Of a stretch of DNA of 52,373 nt, positions 1 through 7,192 are shown piece after piece (position 1 is the first letter of the stretch; every line of letters starts with the position of its first letter). The DNA is taken from positions 1 to 52,373 of the forward strand of contig NZ_LDRU01000101.1 in assembly GCF_001476285.1 (NCBI RefSeq). Reading direction: 5' to 3'. The stretch is from Microbacterium testaceum. Lineage in GTDB: Bacteria > Actinomycetota > Actinomycetes > Actinomycetales > Microbacteriaceae. Below the pieces are notes generated by a model. It was not told where the DNA came from. It did no database searches and saw nothing but the letters and a program-made list of their open reading frames with translations. The translations under genes were made by a program, and so were the position numbers.

Positions 1-720
1 GGTCTGCTCGATGAGGTTCGCCTCGTCGGTCGCGATCTGACGCGCCCGGATCTCGCGCACCGCGTTGATGCGGGCGACCTCGGCCTCGCGCTTCACGCGC
101 TCGACCTCCGTCGCACCGAGCGCGGCGATGTAGCCGTTGCCGTCGGTGACGCCCTGGATCTGGAACGAGTCGAGAATCAGACCCTGCGACGAGAGGTCGC
201 CCTTGATGCCCTCGGCGATCTGATCCGACAGGCGCTGCCGGTCGCGCATGAGCTCCTCGACCGTCAGCGTGGCGACGACGCCGCGGAGCGCACCCTCGAG
301 CTGCTCGGTGGTGAACTGCTCGATGGCCTTGTCCTGCGAAGCGAAACGCTCGGCCGCACGACGCACCGATTCGGGGTCCGAGCCGATCTTCACGAGGGCG
401 ACGCCGCTGACGTTGACGGTGACGCCGTTGGACGACTGAGCGGTCGGCTCCATCTTGATCTGGCGAGCCCGCAGCGAGATCATCTCGCCGCGCTGCGTGA
501 GCGGGTTGACGATCGCGCCACCACCGGTGATGACGGTGATCCGCGATGATTCGCCGTCCGCGCCTCTCTGTCGCTTACCGACGATGACCAGGGCTTCATC
601 GGCCTTGGCGACGCGATACCAGCCGCGGATCAGCCCCGCGATGATCAGGAAGACGACGATGACGACGACGAGTGCGATGACCACGACGATGCCGATCGCC
701 CCCAGAGCAGCAATTTCCAT
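1..720 (-). CDS. Flotillin/SPFH-domain membrane protein (C-terminus outside window)
   Basis: The frame is open from an ATG at 720 to the window edge (240 residues seen), so the C-terminal part is missing. Residues about 5-28 form one hydrophobic segment. A Band7/SPFH region follows (for example GGGAIVNPLTQRGE, then RERFASQDKAIEQFTTEQLEG-like sequence), and then the start of the charged Ala/Glu/Arg-rich helical region typical of flotillins. Flotillins are membrane-anchored scaffold proteins of lipid microdomains. A Shine-Dalgarno AAGGAG lies 4 nt upstream of the ATG. The family call rests on the N-terminal anchor plus SPFH pattern and is solid; the exact substrate or partner cannot be inferred. 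Confidence 0.9.
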   Translation of the reverse strand, partial: MEIAALGAIGIVVVIALVVVIVVFLIIAGLIRGWYRVAKADEALVIVGKRQRGADGESSRITVITGGGAIVNPLTQRGEMISLRARQIKMEPTAQSSNGVTVNVSGVALVKIGSDPESVRRAAERFASQDKAIEQFTTEQLEGALRGVVATLTVEELMRDRQRLSDQIAEGIKGDLSSQGLILDSFQIQGVTDGNGYIAALGATEVERVKREAEVARINAVREIRARQIATDEANLIEQT

Positions 721-894
721 GGTTCTCCTTCGACAGGCACCGCACGAAGCGGTACGGGGGAATTCTTTCCAACCTATCGGCCGCCTCCGAGGCGGTGTCC
801 ACCCCCTCAGGGGGGAGAAACCGTCGCACGCCGCCCGGCCGGGGCGTACCGTTAAGAGGAAGGCGGCCCGAACCGCCTCCGGAAAGGTCCCCCC

Positions 895-1302
895 ATGAAG
901 ATCGTGTCCTCCTCCGACTGGCGGGATGCCATCGCGTTCGACGTTCCGGTCCTCGTCGCCGACGTGGTCCCCGGCGAACCCACTCGCTGCGTGGCGTGCG
1001 GCACGGCCGGCGAGCTGTTCGAGCGCACCGAACTGTGGGCGGTCAAGCACCGTCACCCGAAGCACCACGGCGGTTTCGTCCGCTTCTATTGCGAGACCCA
1101 CAAGCCCGCCGCCGCTCCCCCGCCGCCGGCGCCCGTCGCGGTCAAGCGCGCACGCACCGCGGCGCCCCGCGCGGAACGGCGCCCGAGCAGCCCGAAGGCC
1201 GTCGCTGTCACCGATCGCCCGATGCGGACCATGTGCCCCGACTGCTTCGTCGAGGTCTCGGCCGGCGGCGACTGCGGCATGTGCGGCGCACAGGTCGTCT
1301 GA
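895..1302 (+). CDS. Hypothetical protein with two putative zinc-binding Cys clusters
   Basis: A 135-residue protein of unknown function. The N-terminal part carries C32-x2-C35 with further His/Cys residues (HRHPKHH, then a CETHKP motif). A Pro/Ala/Arg-rich linker follows, and the C-terminus holds a second cluster, CPDCF and CGMCG, resembling a zinc ribbon. The arrangement suggests a small metal-binding or nucleic-acid/protein-binding protein, but no catalytic motif is visible. It is followed by a strong terminator and appears monocistronic; a TACCGT box at 847-852 could be its -10. I do not recognise a named family. Confidence 0.75.
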   Translation: MKIVSSSDWRDAIAFDVPVLVADVVPGEPTRCVACGTAGELFERTELWAVKHRHPKHHGGFVRFYCETHKPAAAPPPPAPVAVKRARTAAPRAERRPSSPKAVAVTDRPMRTMCPDCFVEVSAGGDCGMCGAQVV

Positions 1303-1306
1303 CACG

Positions 1307-1356
1307 CACACGAAGAACCGCCCCGTCGCCTGAGCATCGGGGCGGTTCTTCGTGTG
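1307..1356. terminator. Bidirectional intrinsic terminator
   Basis: A perfect 19-bp inverted repeat (1307-1325 with 1338-1356) with a 12-nt loop lies between two convergent genes, the zinc-ribbon protein and the aldose epimerase. The stem core is AGAACCGCCCCG, which puts a T-rich run at the stem base in both directions. Confidence 0.9.
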
Positions 1357-1362
1357 AGCGGC

Positions 1363-2331
1363 TCAGCGCGCCGAGATCGTCCACCCGGCCTCGGACGAAG
1401 CGCCCGGAGCCAGGGCGATCACCCCGGTGTCGTAGTCGTAGGAGCCGTCGTTGAAGGCGTCCGGAGCGCAGGTCATGGGCTCGACGGCGAGTCCCGCGCG
1501 GTGTCCCGGAGTTCCGGGGCCCGCGGGAAGGTCGGCAGTGTGGATCTGTACCCACGGGCAGGACTCGTCCCACGTCATCGCCACGCCGGTTCCCAAGGGA
1601 TCGGTGAGCGTGACGGTCGCGCGAGCGCCGGCATCCCGGATCAATCCCGTGTACGCGTGGTCGATCTCGACCGCGCCGAGCACGCGAGGTTCGCGGAAGT
1701 CGAAGCGCTCCGCGTCGACGGTGACGGATGCCAGTCCCACCGGCGCGAGGCGGTCCGGCGTCACCTCCAGGACGGTGTCGGCGGGAAGCTCGAGGGTCCA
1801 CTCGTTCAGCGTCGCGGGCCCGGCGACGAGGTAGGGATGCGGACCGGTCCCCCACGGAGCAGGCGTGTCCGAGAGGTTCGTCGCCCGGACCGTCTGCGCC
1901 AGGCCGTCGGCATCCAGGCGGTACGTCGTCGAGACGACGAGCCACCAGGGGTATCCGGCCTGGGCCGGAACGGTCGCGGTGAGCGTCACGGCGTCGTCCG
2001 AGGCGTCGAGGATGTTCCAGCTCACCCACGACAGGAGCCCGTGCAGAGCGTGTGCCCGGTTGGGTTCGGTCAGGGCGAGCTGGTGCTCCTCACCGCCGAA
2101 ACGGTGGATGCCGTCGACCACGCGGTTGGGCCAGGGAGCGAGCGTCGTTCCCCGGTAGGCGGGGCGGACCTCGTCCTCAGCGAAGGGGACGACGAGATCG
2201 CGACCGTCGAACGTGAGGGAGCGCAACGAGGCCCCGACGCTCGCAATCGCGGCCTCGTAACCGTGGGCACGTAGGACGACGGGGGTACCCGAGACCGGAG
2301 TGGGGGTCTCGGTGGGAACAGCATCGGTCAT
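1363..2331 (-). CDS. Aldose 1-epimerase (galactose mutarotase family)
   Basis: A 322-residue cytoplasmic enzyme expected to interconvert alpha and beta anomers of aldoses. Family hallmarks are the NRVVDGIHRFGG region, HALHGL, the catalytic-His segment GTGPHPYL and the C-terminal catalytic-Glu segment LAVEPMTCAPDAFN. I chose the ATG at 2331: the product then begins MTDAVPTETPTPV just before the conserved fold, and GATAAT sits 6 nt upstream (2338-2343), consistent with a leaderless mRNA. The frame is open further upstream, but that part is low-complexity and overlaps the CsbD gene. It converges on the terminator at 1307-1356. Confidence 0.9.
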   Translation of the reverse strand: MTDAVPTETPTPVSGTPVVLRAHGYEAAIASVGASLRSLTFDGRDLVVPFAEDEVRPAYRGTTLAPWPNRVVDGIHRFGGEEHQLALTEPNRAHALHGLLSWVSWNILDASDDAVTLTATVPAQAGYPWWLVVSTTYRLDADGLAQTVRATNLSDTPAPWGTGPHPYLVAGPATLNEWTLELPADTVLEVTPDRLAPVGLASVTVDAERFDFREPRVLGAVEIDHAYTGLIRDAGARATVTLTDPLGTGVAMTWDESCPWVQIHTADLPAGPGTPGHRAGLAVEPMTCAPDAFNDGSYDYDTGVIALAPGASSEAGWTISAR

Positions 2332-2372
2332 TCCGCCATTATCGCGGGGGAAACGACGCGCGGCGGAAACGA

Positions 2373-2405
2373 CGAATGCCCCGACCGCCAGGGTCGGGGC
2401 ATTCG
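2373..2405 (-). terminator. Terminator of the CsbD-like gene
   Basis: Inverted repeat CGAATGCCCCGACC / GGTCGGGGCATTCG (2373-2386 and 2392-2405, 14 bp, 5-nt loop) directly downstream of the CsbD-like gene on the minus strand. Confidence 0.85.
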
Positions 2406-2416
2406 GGGAGGGCGAC

Positions 2417-2587
2417 TTACTTGAAGGCGTCCTTGACGTTCTCGCCGGCCTTCTTGACGTTGGCCTTGCTCTGCTCGGCCTGGCCCTCGGCTTCGAGTCG
2501 CTCGTTGTCCGTGGCCTTGCCCCAGGCTTCCTTCGCCTTGCCGGTGAGGTCTTCAGCGGCGTTCTTGATCTTGTCGTCGAGTCCCAT
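2417..2587 (-). CDS. CsbD family stress-response protein
   Basis: A 56-residue, highly charged helical protein (MGLDDKIKNAAEDLTGKAKE...) matching the CsbD family of small general-stress proteins, which have no established biochemical activity. The ATG at 2587 is preceded by a GGAGGA Shine-Dalgarno; longer in-frame starts would run into the promoter. A promoter-like pair (TGAAAC, 16 bp, TAGCGT) lies about 45-70 bp upstream, and a strong terminator follows, so it is probably transcribed alone. Confidence 0.9.
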   Translation of the reverse strand: MGLDDKIKNAAEDLTGKAKEAWGKATDNERLEAEGQAEQSKANVKKAGENVKDAFK

Positions 2588-2631
2588 GTCGGCTCCTCCC
2601 GCGTCATGCTCGGGTCTTTCCCGATGAGGCC

Positions 2632-2659
2632 ACGCTATGTCGCTGAATGTCATGTTTCA
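2632..2659 (-). promoter_or_regulatory. Putative promoter of the CsbD-like gene
   Basis: On the minus strand, TGAAAC (2659-2654), a 16-bp spacer and TAGCGT (2637-2632) give a plausible -35/-10 pair, leaving a 5-prime UTR of about 40 nt that includes the GGAGGA site. The sigma factor cannot be assigned from sequence. Confidence 0.5.
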
Positions 2660-2721
2660 GGGGGGTTGAATTTCGGGATCGAGTGGGGAACAGACGGCGG
2701 TGCACGACTAGGTTCGACATT

Positions 2722-3360
2722 GTGGGTCCCCTTCGAACCGCTCTCGCCGGCGCCACCGCGCTCCTCGGTTTGACGTTCACGCTCGTCTCGTGCACCTCGG
2801 CACCGACCTCCTCCGGCTTGATGGATGTCGCCACCCTCCCCACCGCTCAATCGGAGGCGCTCCCCGCCGTAGAGGTCGTCTCGGTGGCATCTGCGATCGT
2901 CGTCAGCCTCGAGCACGCCACCGTGGAGGGCGGCACCGCGCAGGAACCTCTGGGCTATCGAGCTGACGCCGTGGACGGTTGGCGGTCGGCCCTCGGCTCC
3001 GACTCGGCGAGTTCGGGTTCCCCCTCGGCCGACGGGGTCGTCGCCCATGACTGGCCCGGACTACGGCTGCTCCTGGCCGACGACGACGAAGGCTCGGTCT
3101 CGATCACCGCAGCCGAGGTGAACGGGCACCCCGTTCGCACCGCCCACGGCCTGGCCGTCGGGTCGACGCGCGCGGAGGCGATGGCCGCTGGGGCCCTCCC
3201 GGGTTCCGGGCACGAGCTGCGCATCGACGTTCGCGAGGTCCCGGGCACGTCCTCTGCGGAGCGACCGGACAGCGTGGGAACGGAGTTCATCGCCCTCGAG
3301 ATGAACGGCGACACCGTGGCATCCATTCGCGTCCCGGCGAACGATTTCGGCGAGCGATGA
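2722..3360 (+). CDS. Putative lipoprotein of unknown function
   Basis: A 212-residue secreted protein. From the GTG at 2722 the N-terminus is a short charged region, a hydrophobic stretch and a lipobox LVSC with Cys at residue 24, so it should be lipidated and anchored outside the membrane. The mature part is acidic and Ala/Gly/Ser-rich, without motifs I recognise. TAGGTT at 2709-2714 lies 7 nt before the GTG, supporting this start and a leaderless mRNA. Its stop overlaps the next ATG (ATGA), so it is translationally coupled to the D,D-carboxypeptidase and may act in cell-wall metabolism. Confidence 0.75.
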   Translation: MGPLRTALAGATALLGLTFTLVSCTSAPTSSGLMDVATLPTAQSEALPAVEVVSVASAIVVSLEHATVEGGTAQEPLGYRADAVDGWRSALGSDSASSGSPSADGVVAHDWPGLRLLLADDDEGSVSITAAEVNGHPVRTAHGLAVGSTRAEAMAAGALPGSGHELRIDVREVPGTSSAERPDSVGTEFIALEMNGDTVASIRVPANDFGER

Positions 3361-4670
3361 GCGAGGACAGTCCGTTCGGCGATCTGCTCGACGGCGCGAA
3401 TGAGGTCGAACGCCCGAGCGGACGCGGTGGACGCATCGCCCTGATCGTCTTCCTCGTCCTCGTGCTGGTGGTCTTCGGCGGAAGCGGCGGATACGTCTGG
3501 TGGGCTTCGGCGGCGCCGTTGGCTGCCCCGACGGTCACGTCTTCCGCGCCGAGCGTCGCCCCCGGCGCGAAGGCCGAGGTCAGGCTCCCCGCCTCCGGCT
3601 CGATGCTCGTCAGTGTCGCGGGTGGTGAGTCCTACCTCGGACCGGATGCCGCCGGCGCATGGTTGTCGTCGGGGGGCGACGATGCGCGACCCATCGCGAG
3701 CATCGCGAAACTCGTCACCGCGCTCGTCGTACTCGACGCTCACCCGCTGGCAGACGCGAACGATCCCGGGCCGACGATCGCCTACACCGAAGCCGATACC
3801 GACCTCTACGACCAGTACTACGTCCGCGGCGCGACGATCGCGCGGATGCCCGATGGGCTCAAGCTGTCGTTGCACGACTCGCTCGAGACCATGCTCCTGC
3901 CGTCGGCGAGCAACTACGCCACGGCGATCGCCCGCTGGGCCTACGGCTCGGATGGCGCCTATGTCGACGTCGCGCGCTCCTGGCTGAGCAGGAACGGGCT
4001 GAACTCGACCCGGATCGTGGATGCCACGGGCATCGACGACCGCAACACGAGCACGCCGAGCGACCTCCTCGCGCTCGGCCGGATCGCCGCGGCCAATCCC
4101 ACGATTGCCGCGATCGCCGCGACGCAGTGGGCCGACCTCCCCGCGGGCCCGGGGAACATCGAGAACACCAACGCCCTCCTCGGCACCTCCGGGATCACGG
4201 GGTTGAAGACGGGCAACCTCGGTGACGGCACCTTCAACCTGCTCTTCACGTCCGTTCTCGACGTCGGGATCGGTGCGCCGCTGCACGTCCTCGGCGTCCG
4301 TCTCGGCGGCGAGACCCGAGCGAGCGCGAACCAGGATGTCGTCGTTCTTCTCGAGAGCATCCGGGATGGATTCCACACTCTTCAGGTGGGGACGGTCGGC
4401 GCCGAGGTGGGCGAGATCACGACCCCCTGGGGATCGTCGGCGAAGGTCGTCGTGGCGCAGAACGCCTCGATCATGACGTGGTCGGACACGCCCGTGGCCA
4501 CCTCGCTCGACACGACGACGCCAGAGAAGTACGCCGACGGAGAGAAGGTCGGCACGATCACCTGGACGGCGGGGCCGAACACCGCCTCGGCCGACGTGAA
4601 GATCTCGGGGGCGATCGAGGAGCCGACGCTGTGGTGGCGGCTGACTCATCCCTCCGAGCTCGGCGGCTGA
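3357..4670 (+). CDS. D-alanyl-D-alanine carboxypeptidase-like protein (peptidase S11)
   Basis: A 437-residue membrane-anchored penicillin-binding-protein homologue. Residues about 26-50 are one transmembrane anchor; the rest is extracytoplasmic. The nucleophile motif is SIAK (115-118) and KTG is at 284-286. The middle motif, normally SxN, reads SASN (183-186), so Asn is displaced by one or replaced by Ser. S11 enzymes trim the terminal D-Ala from peptidoglycan stem peptides. A C-terminal domain of about 100 residues follows the catalytic domain. The start overlaps the lipoprotein stop. Family is confident; activity is less so because of the SxN deviation. Confidence 0.85.
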   Translation: MSEDSPFGDLLDGANEVERPSGRGGRIALIVFLVLVLVVFGGSGGYVWWASAAPLAAPTVTSSAPSVAPGAKAEVRLPASGSMLVSVAGGESYLGPDAAGAWLSSGGDDARPIASIAKLVTALVVLDAHPLADANDPGPTIAYTEADTDLYDQYYVRGATIARMPDGLKLSLHDSLETMLLPSASNYATAIARWAYGSDGAYVDVARSWLSRNGLNSTRIVDATGIDDRNTSTPSDLLALGRIAAANPTIAAIAATQWADLPAGPGNIENTNALLGTSGITGLKTGNLGDGTFNLLFTSVLDVGIGAPLHVLGVRLGGETRASANQDVVVLLESIRDGFHTLQVGTVGAEVGEITTPWGSSAKVVVAQNASIMTWSDTPVATSLDTTTPEKYADGEKVGTITWTAGPNTASADVKISGAIEEPTLWWRLTHPSELGG

Positions 4671-4679
4671 CGCTCGAGG

Positions 4680-5420
4680 CTATCCCCGTGGCGCGACCGT
4701 GGTGGGTGCGTAGCCCGCGAAGCCGTCGATCCTCTGCTGGCCGAGGGTCGTCCCGAGCTCGTGACGCGCGGCGGGCGTGACCCAGTAGAAGTGCACGGCC
4801 GCGTAGGTCGCCTGGGGCGCGGCATCCAGAGCGAAAGGCGCGATGTTCCAGGAACCGAGCACGCCCTCCGTGCCGTCGCCCGTATCCCGCTCAATGCGCA
4901 GGACCGGCGTCTTGACGAGGCGCGCCTGCGACGCCCCGGTCGAGTTGGTCGTCGTGGCCCAGATCCCCGTCACCTCGTCCCACGGGATGTTCACCGCCGC
5001 ACCCTGGAAGCGCACCGCGATTCCGCTGCGTCCGACCGCGATGCACTGACGGTTGCCCCACGAGGCGCGGCTGCGCGAGGCCGCGATCAGATTCAGGAAC
5101 ACGAGCACGGCGAACAGCCCCAGGATGCCGAACATCACGGCGATCACGTAGGGCATGGGCCCCTGCATCGAGGGTGTCGTCCCCGCCTGCGCGAGCACGC
5201 CCCACACGATCCACCCGCACATGAGGGTGATGAGGCCGAACGCGATCGTGAGGATCAGCGGCGGCCGCCGCAAGGGCGCGACGTGCAACCAGTCGTCCGG
5301 CGCGCGCTCGAAGGTGCGGTTGAACATCTCCGCCGGAAGCAACCGCAGGCGCTTTCGAGAGGCGAAGGGCGTCGCCCACCCGGGCGGAATGAAGGCGGTG
5401 CGGGGATTCGGCGCGTTCAC
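4680..5420 (-). CDS. Membrane protein with a PH-like C-terminal region
   Basis: A 246-residue hypothetical protein. Two hydrophobic helices (about 55-77 and 90-113) are followed by a soluble domain (IAVGRSGIAVRFQGAAVNIPWDEVTGIW...) resembling the bacterial PH-like domains found in small membrane proteins. The GTG at 5420 is chosen because TAAACT (5428-5433 on the minus strand) lies exactly 7 nt upstream, the leaderless pattern seen across this window. It is divergent from the ADP-ribosylglycohydrolase with only about 100 bp between the starts. No enzymatic function can be inferred. Confidence 0.75.
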   Translation of the reverse strand: MNAPNPRTAFIPPGWATPFASRKRLRLLPAEMFNRTFERAPDDWLHVAPLRRPPLILTIAFGLITLMCGWIVWGVLAQAGTTPSMQGPMPYVIAVMFGILGLFAVLVFLNLIAASRSRASWGNRQCIAVGRSGIAVRFQGAAVNIPWDEVTGIWATTTNSTGASQARLVKTPVLRIERDTGDGTEGVLGSWNIAPFALDAAPQATYAAVHFYWVTPAARHELGTTLGQQRIDGFAGYAPTTVAPRG

Positions 5421-5522
5421 GGCGGCCAGTTTACGAAAGCGCGGACGGGTTGTCGGCGGGGCTGGACAACGTGTCCGTTCGGCCGCAGCGCTCGAGCGCG
5501 GAGGTGCTCGTACGCTGGGAGG

Positions 5523-6482
5523 ATGGCACACCTCTCCCCCGCCCAGATGGATCGCGCCGTCGGAACCGTCATCGTGTCGGCCGCGGGCGACGCTCTCGGC
5601 TCGGCGTACGAGTTCGGCCCGGCACTCCCCGACGAGGTCACCCCCGAGTTCGGCGTGGGGCACTTCGGCCACGGAGCCGGAGAGTGGACCGACGACACGA
5701 GCATGGCGATCCCGGTGCTCGACGAGCTGGCCGCGGGGCGCCGGCTCACCGACCCCGCCGCTCTCGAGCGCATCGTGGCGGCGTGGCAGGGGTGGGCTCA
5801 GAGCGCCCTCGACGTGGGTGCGCAGACACGGCACGTCCTCGGCCGTATCCCGTCGCCCCCGATGATGGATGCCATCCGCACAGCCGCGCGCGCCGTGCAT
5901 GACGAGACCGGGCGAAGCGGCGGCAACGGCTCGCTGATGCGCACCGGTCCCGTCGCCCTCGGCTACCTCGACCGTCCCGATCTCGCCGCCGCGGCTGCGG
6001 CAGTCGCGCAGCTCACGCACTGGGAAGACGACAACGTCGACGCCTGCGCCCTGTGGTGCGCGGCCATCCGTCATGGCATCCTGACCGGCGAACTCGACAT
6101 GTGCGGACAGCTCGACGTCGTGCCGCAGGACCGTCGCGACCGGTGGGCGGCGCTGATCGACGAAGCCCTGGTTTCCGGCCGTCACCCACGCGACTTCCGG
6201 GATGCGAACGGCTGGGTCGTGCGGGCATTCCAGGGTGCGCTGGCCGCGGTCTCCGGAGCCACCGGACCCCTGGATGCCATCGAGCGCGCGGTCCGCGGCG
6301 GGAACGACACCGACACCGTCGCGGCCATCGCCGGCTCCCTCGCCGGTGCCGTCTGGGGCGCGGACGCACTCCCCGACTCGCACACGACCGTTCTGCACGG
6401 GTGGCCGGGTATCGACGCGGCGGAGCTCGCGCGGCGCGCGCGGCTCGCGGTGGGGGCGTCGGCCGTGTCGGCGTGGGGCTAG
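5523..6482 (+). CDS. ADP-ribosylglycohydrolase family protein
   Basis: A 319-residue protein of the ADP-ribosyl-(dinitrogen reductase) hydrolase family, which removes ADP-ribose from proteins or small molecules using two Mg ions. Family metal-binding motifs are present: GDALGSAYEF (22-31), EWTDDTS (54-60), the central GGNGSLMRTGP and C-terminal GGNDTDTVAAIAGSLAGA. The ATG at 5523 follows TACGCT by 6 nt; the adjacent GGGAGG is too close to act as a Shine-Dalgarno, so the mRNA is probably leaderless. No ADP-ribosyltransferase partner is visible nearby. Confidence 0.92.
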   Translation: MAHLSPAQMDRAVGTVIVSAAGDALGSAYEFGPALPDEVTPEFGVGHFGHGAGEWTDDTSMAIPVLDELAAGRRLTDPAALERIVAAWQGWAQSALDVGAQTRHVLGRIPSPPMMDAIRTAARAVHDETGRSGGNGSLMRTGPVALGYLDRPDLAAAAAAVAQLTHWEDDNVDACALWCAAIRHGILTGELDMCGQLDVVPQDRRDRWAALIDEALVSGRHPRDFRDANGWVVRAFQGALAAVSGATGPLDAIERAVRGGNDTDTVAAIAGSLAGAVWGADALPDSHTTVLHGWPGIDAAELARRARLAVGASAVSAWG

Positions 6483-6548
6483 CGGGTCTCTCCCCCGGAT
6501 CGTCGCGCTCCACGGCGCACCCCAGCGGCCACCACCAACCCCTGAGTG

Positions 6549-6564
6549 GTACCATTTCTGGTAC
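6549..6564. promoter_or_regulatory. Probable YefM operator (autoregulation of the toxin-antitoxin operon)
   Basis: Perfect inverted repeat GTACCA-tttc-TGGTAC 16 bp upstream of the antitoxin ATG. YefM-type antitoxins bind palindromes with a GTAC-like core at their own promoters; position and symmetry fit that role. The binding itself is inferred. Confidence 0.6.
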
Positions 6565-6579
6565 GACTTTGGAGGACTC

Positions 6580-6828
6580 ATGGCCATCACGACGAGCGAA
6601 GCACGCCGCGACCTTTTCGGCCTCATCGAGCGCGTCAATCTCGACCACACGGAGGTCGAGATCACCTCGAAGCGCGGTTCCGCCGTTCTCATGTCGAAGG
6701 ACGAGTACGACTCGCTCGTCGAGACGAGCTACCTGCTCCGCTCCCCCGAGAACGCCCGACGCCTGCTGAGCGCCCTGGCAAGCGCGCGCGACAACGCGAT
6801 CGAAGAACACGACCTCGTCGAGCCGTGA
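6580..6828 (+). CDS. yefM: Type II antitoxin, Phd/YefM family
   Basis: An 82-residue antitoxin. The N-terminal DNA-binding half reads MAITTSEARRDLFGLIERV and the middle holds the family signature VLMSKDEYDSLVET; the acidic C-terminus (EEHDLVEP) would wrap around the toxin. The ATG at 6580 has a GGAGGA Shine-Dalgarno. The stop overlaps the toxin GTG (GTGA), the usual arrangement for co-translation. It should neutralise the YoeB RNase and, with it, repress the operon through the palindrome at 6549-6564. Confidence 0.92.
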   Translation: MAITTSEARRDLFGLIERVNLDHTEVEITSKRGSAVLMSKDEYDSLVETSYLLRSPENARRLLSALASARDNAIEEHDLVEP

Positions 6829-7091
6829 GCGGCCGCAAGCTGGCCTGGACAGCCGAGGGGTGGGACGACTACCTGTACTGGCAGACACAGGACCGCAAAA
6901 CCCTGCGCCGCATCAACCAGCTGATCGCCGACATCCTCCGCGACGACCCGTTCGAGGGAATCGGCAAGCCCGAAGCCCTCAAACACGCCCTGGCCGGCGC
7001 CTGGTCACGGCGAATCGATGAGGCGAACCGCCTCGTCTACGTCGCGAACGACACCCACATCACGATCTTGCAGGCGCGGTACCACTACTGA
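6825..7091 (+). CDS. yoeB: Type II toxin, YoeB family mRNA endonuclease
   Basis: An 88-residue RelE-superfamily toxin of YoeB type, which cleaves mRNA in the ribosomal A site. By alignment with E. coli YoeB (84 aa, offset 4), Glu46 corresponds to E50 (GKPE), Arg65 to R69 (NRLVY), and the terminal His83-Tyr84 to H87-Y88 (RYHY), so the catalytic set is complete and the toxin looks functional. The GTG start at 6825 overlaps the antitoxin stop. The gene ends the operon; no terminator hairpin is evident before the convergent YchF gene. Confidence 0.95.
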   Translation: MSGRKLAWTAEGWDDYLYWQTQDRKTLRRINQLIADILRDDPFEGIGKPEALKHALAGAWSRRIDEANRLVYVANDTHITILQARYHY

Positions 7092-7192
7092 TCTCGACGA
7101 ACGGGTAGCCTCGACCGGAATCCGGGAACAGGCGGATGAACGCTGGGCGGAAGGATCCCGCTCGTGCGGACGACCCGAGATCGACGTTCGTG

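Noticed and set aside
2955..4649. 564-codon open frame opposite the lipoprotein and carboxypeptidase genes
   Set aside because: Arg/Gly/Asp-rich composition without motifs; the plus-strand genes have clear signal sequence, SIAK and KTG motifs.
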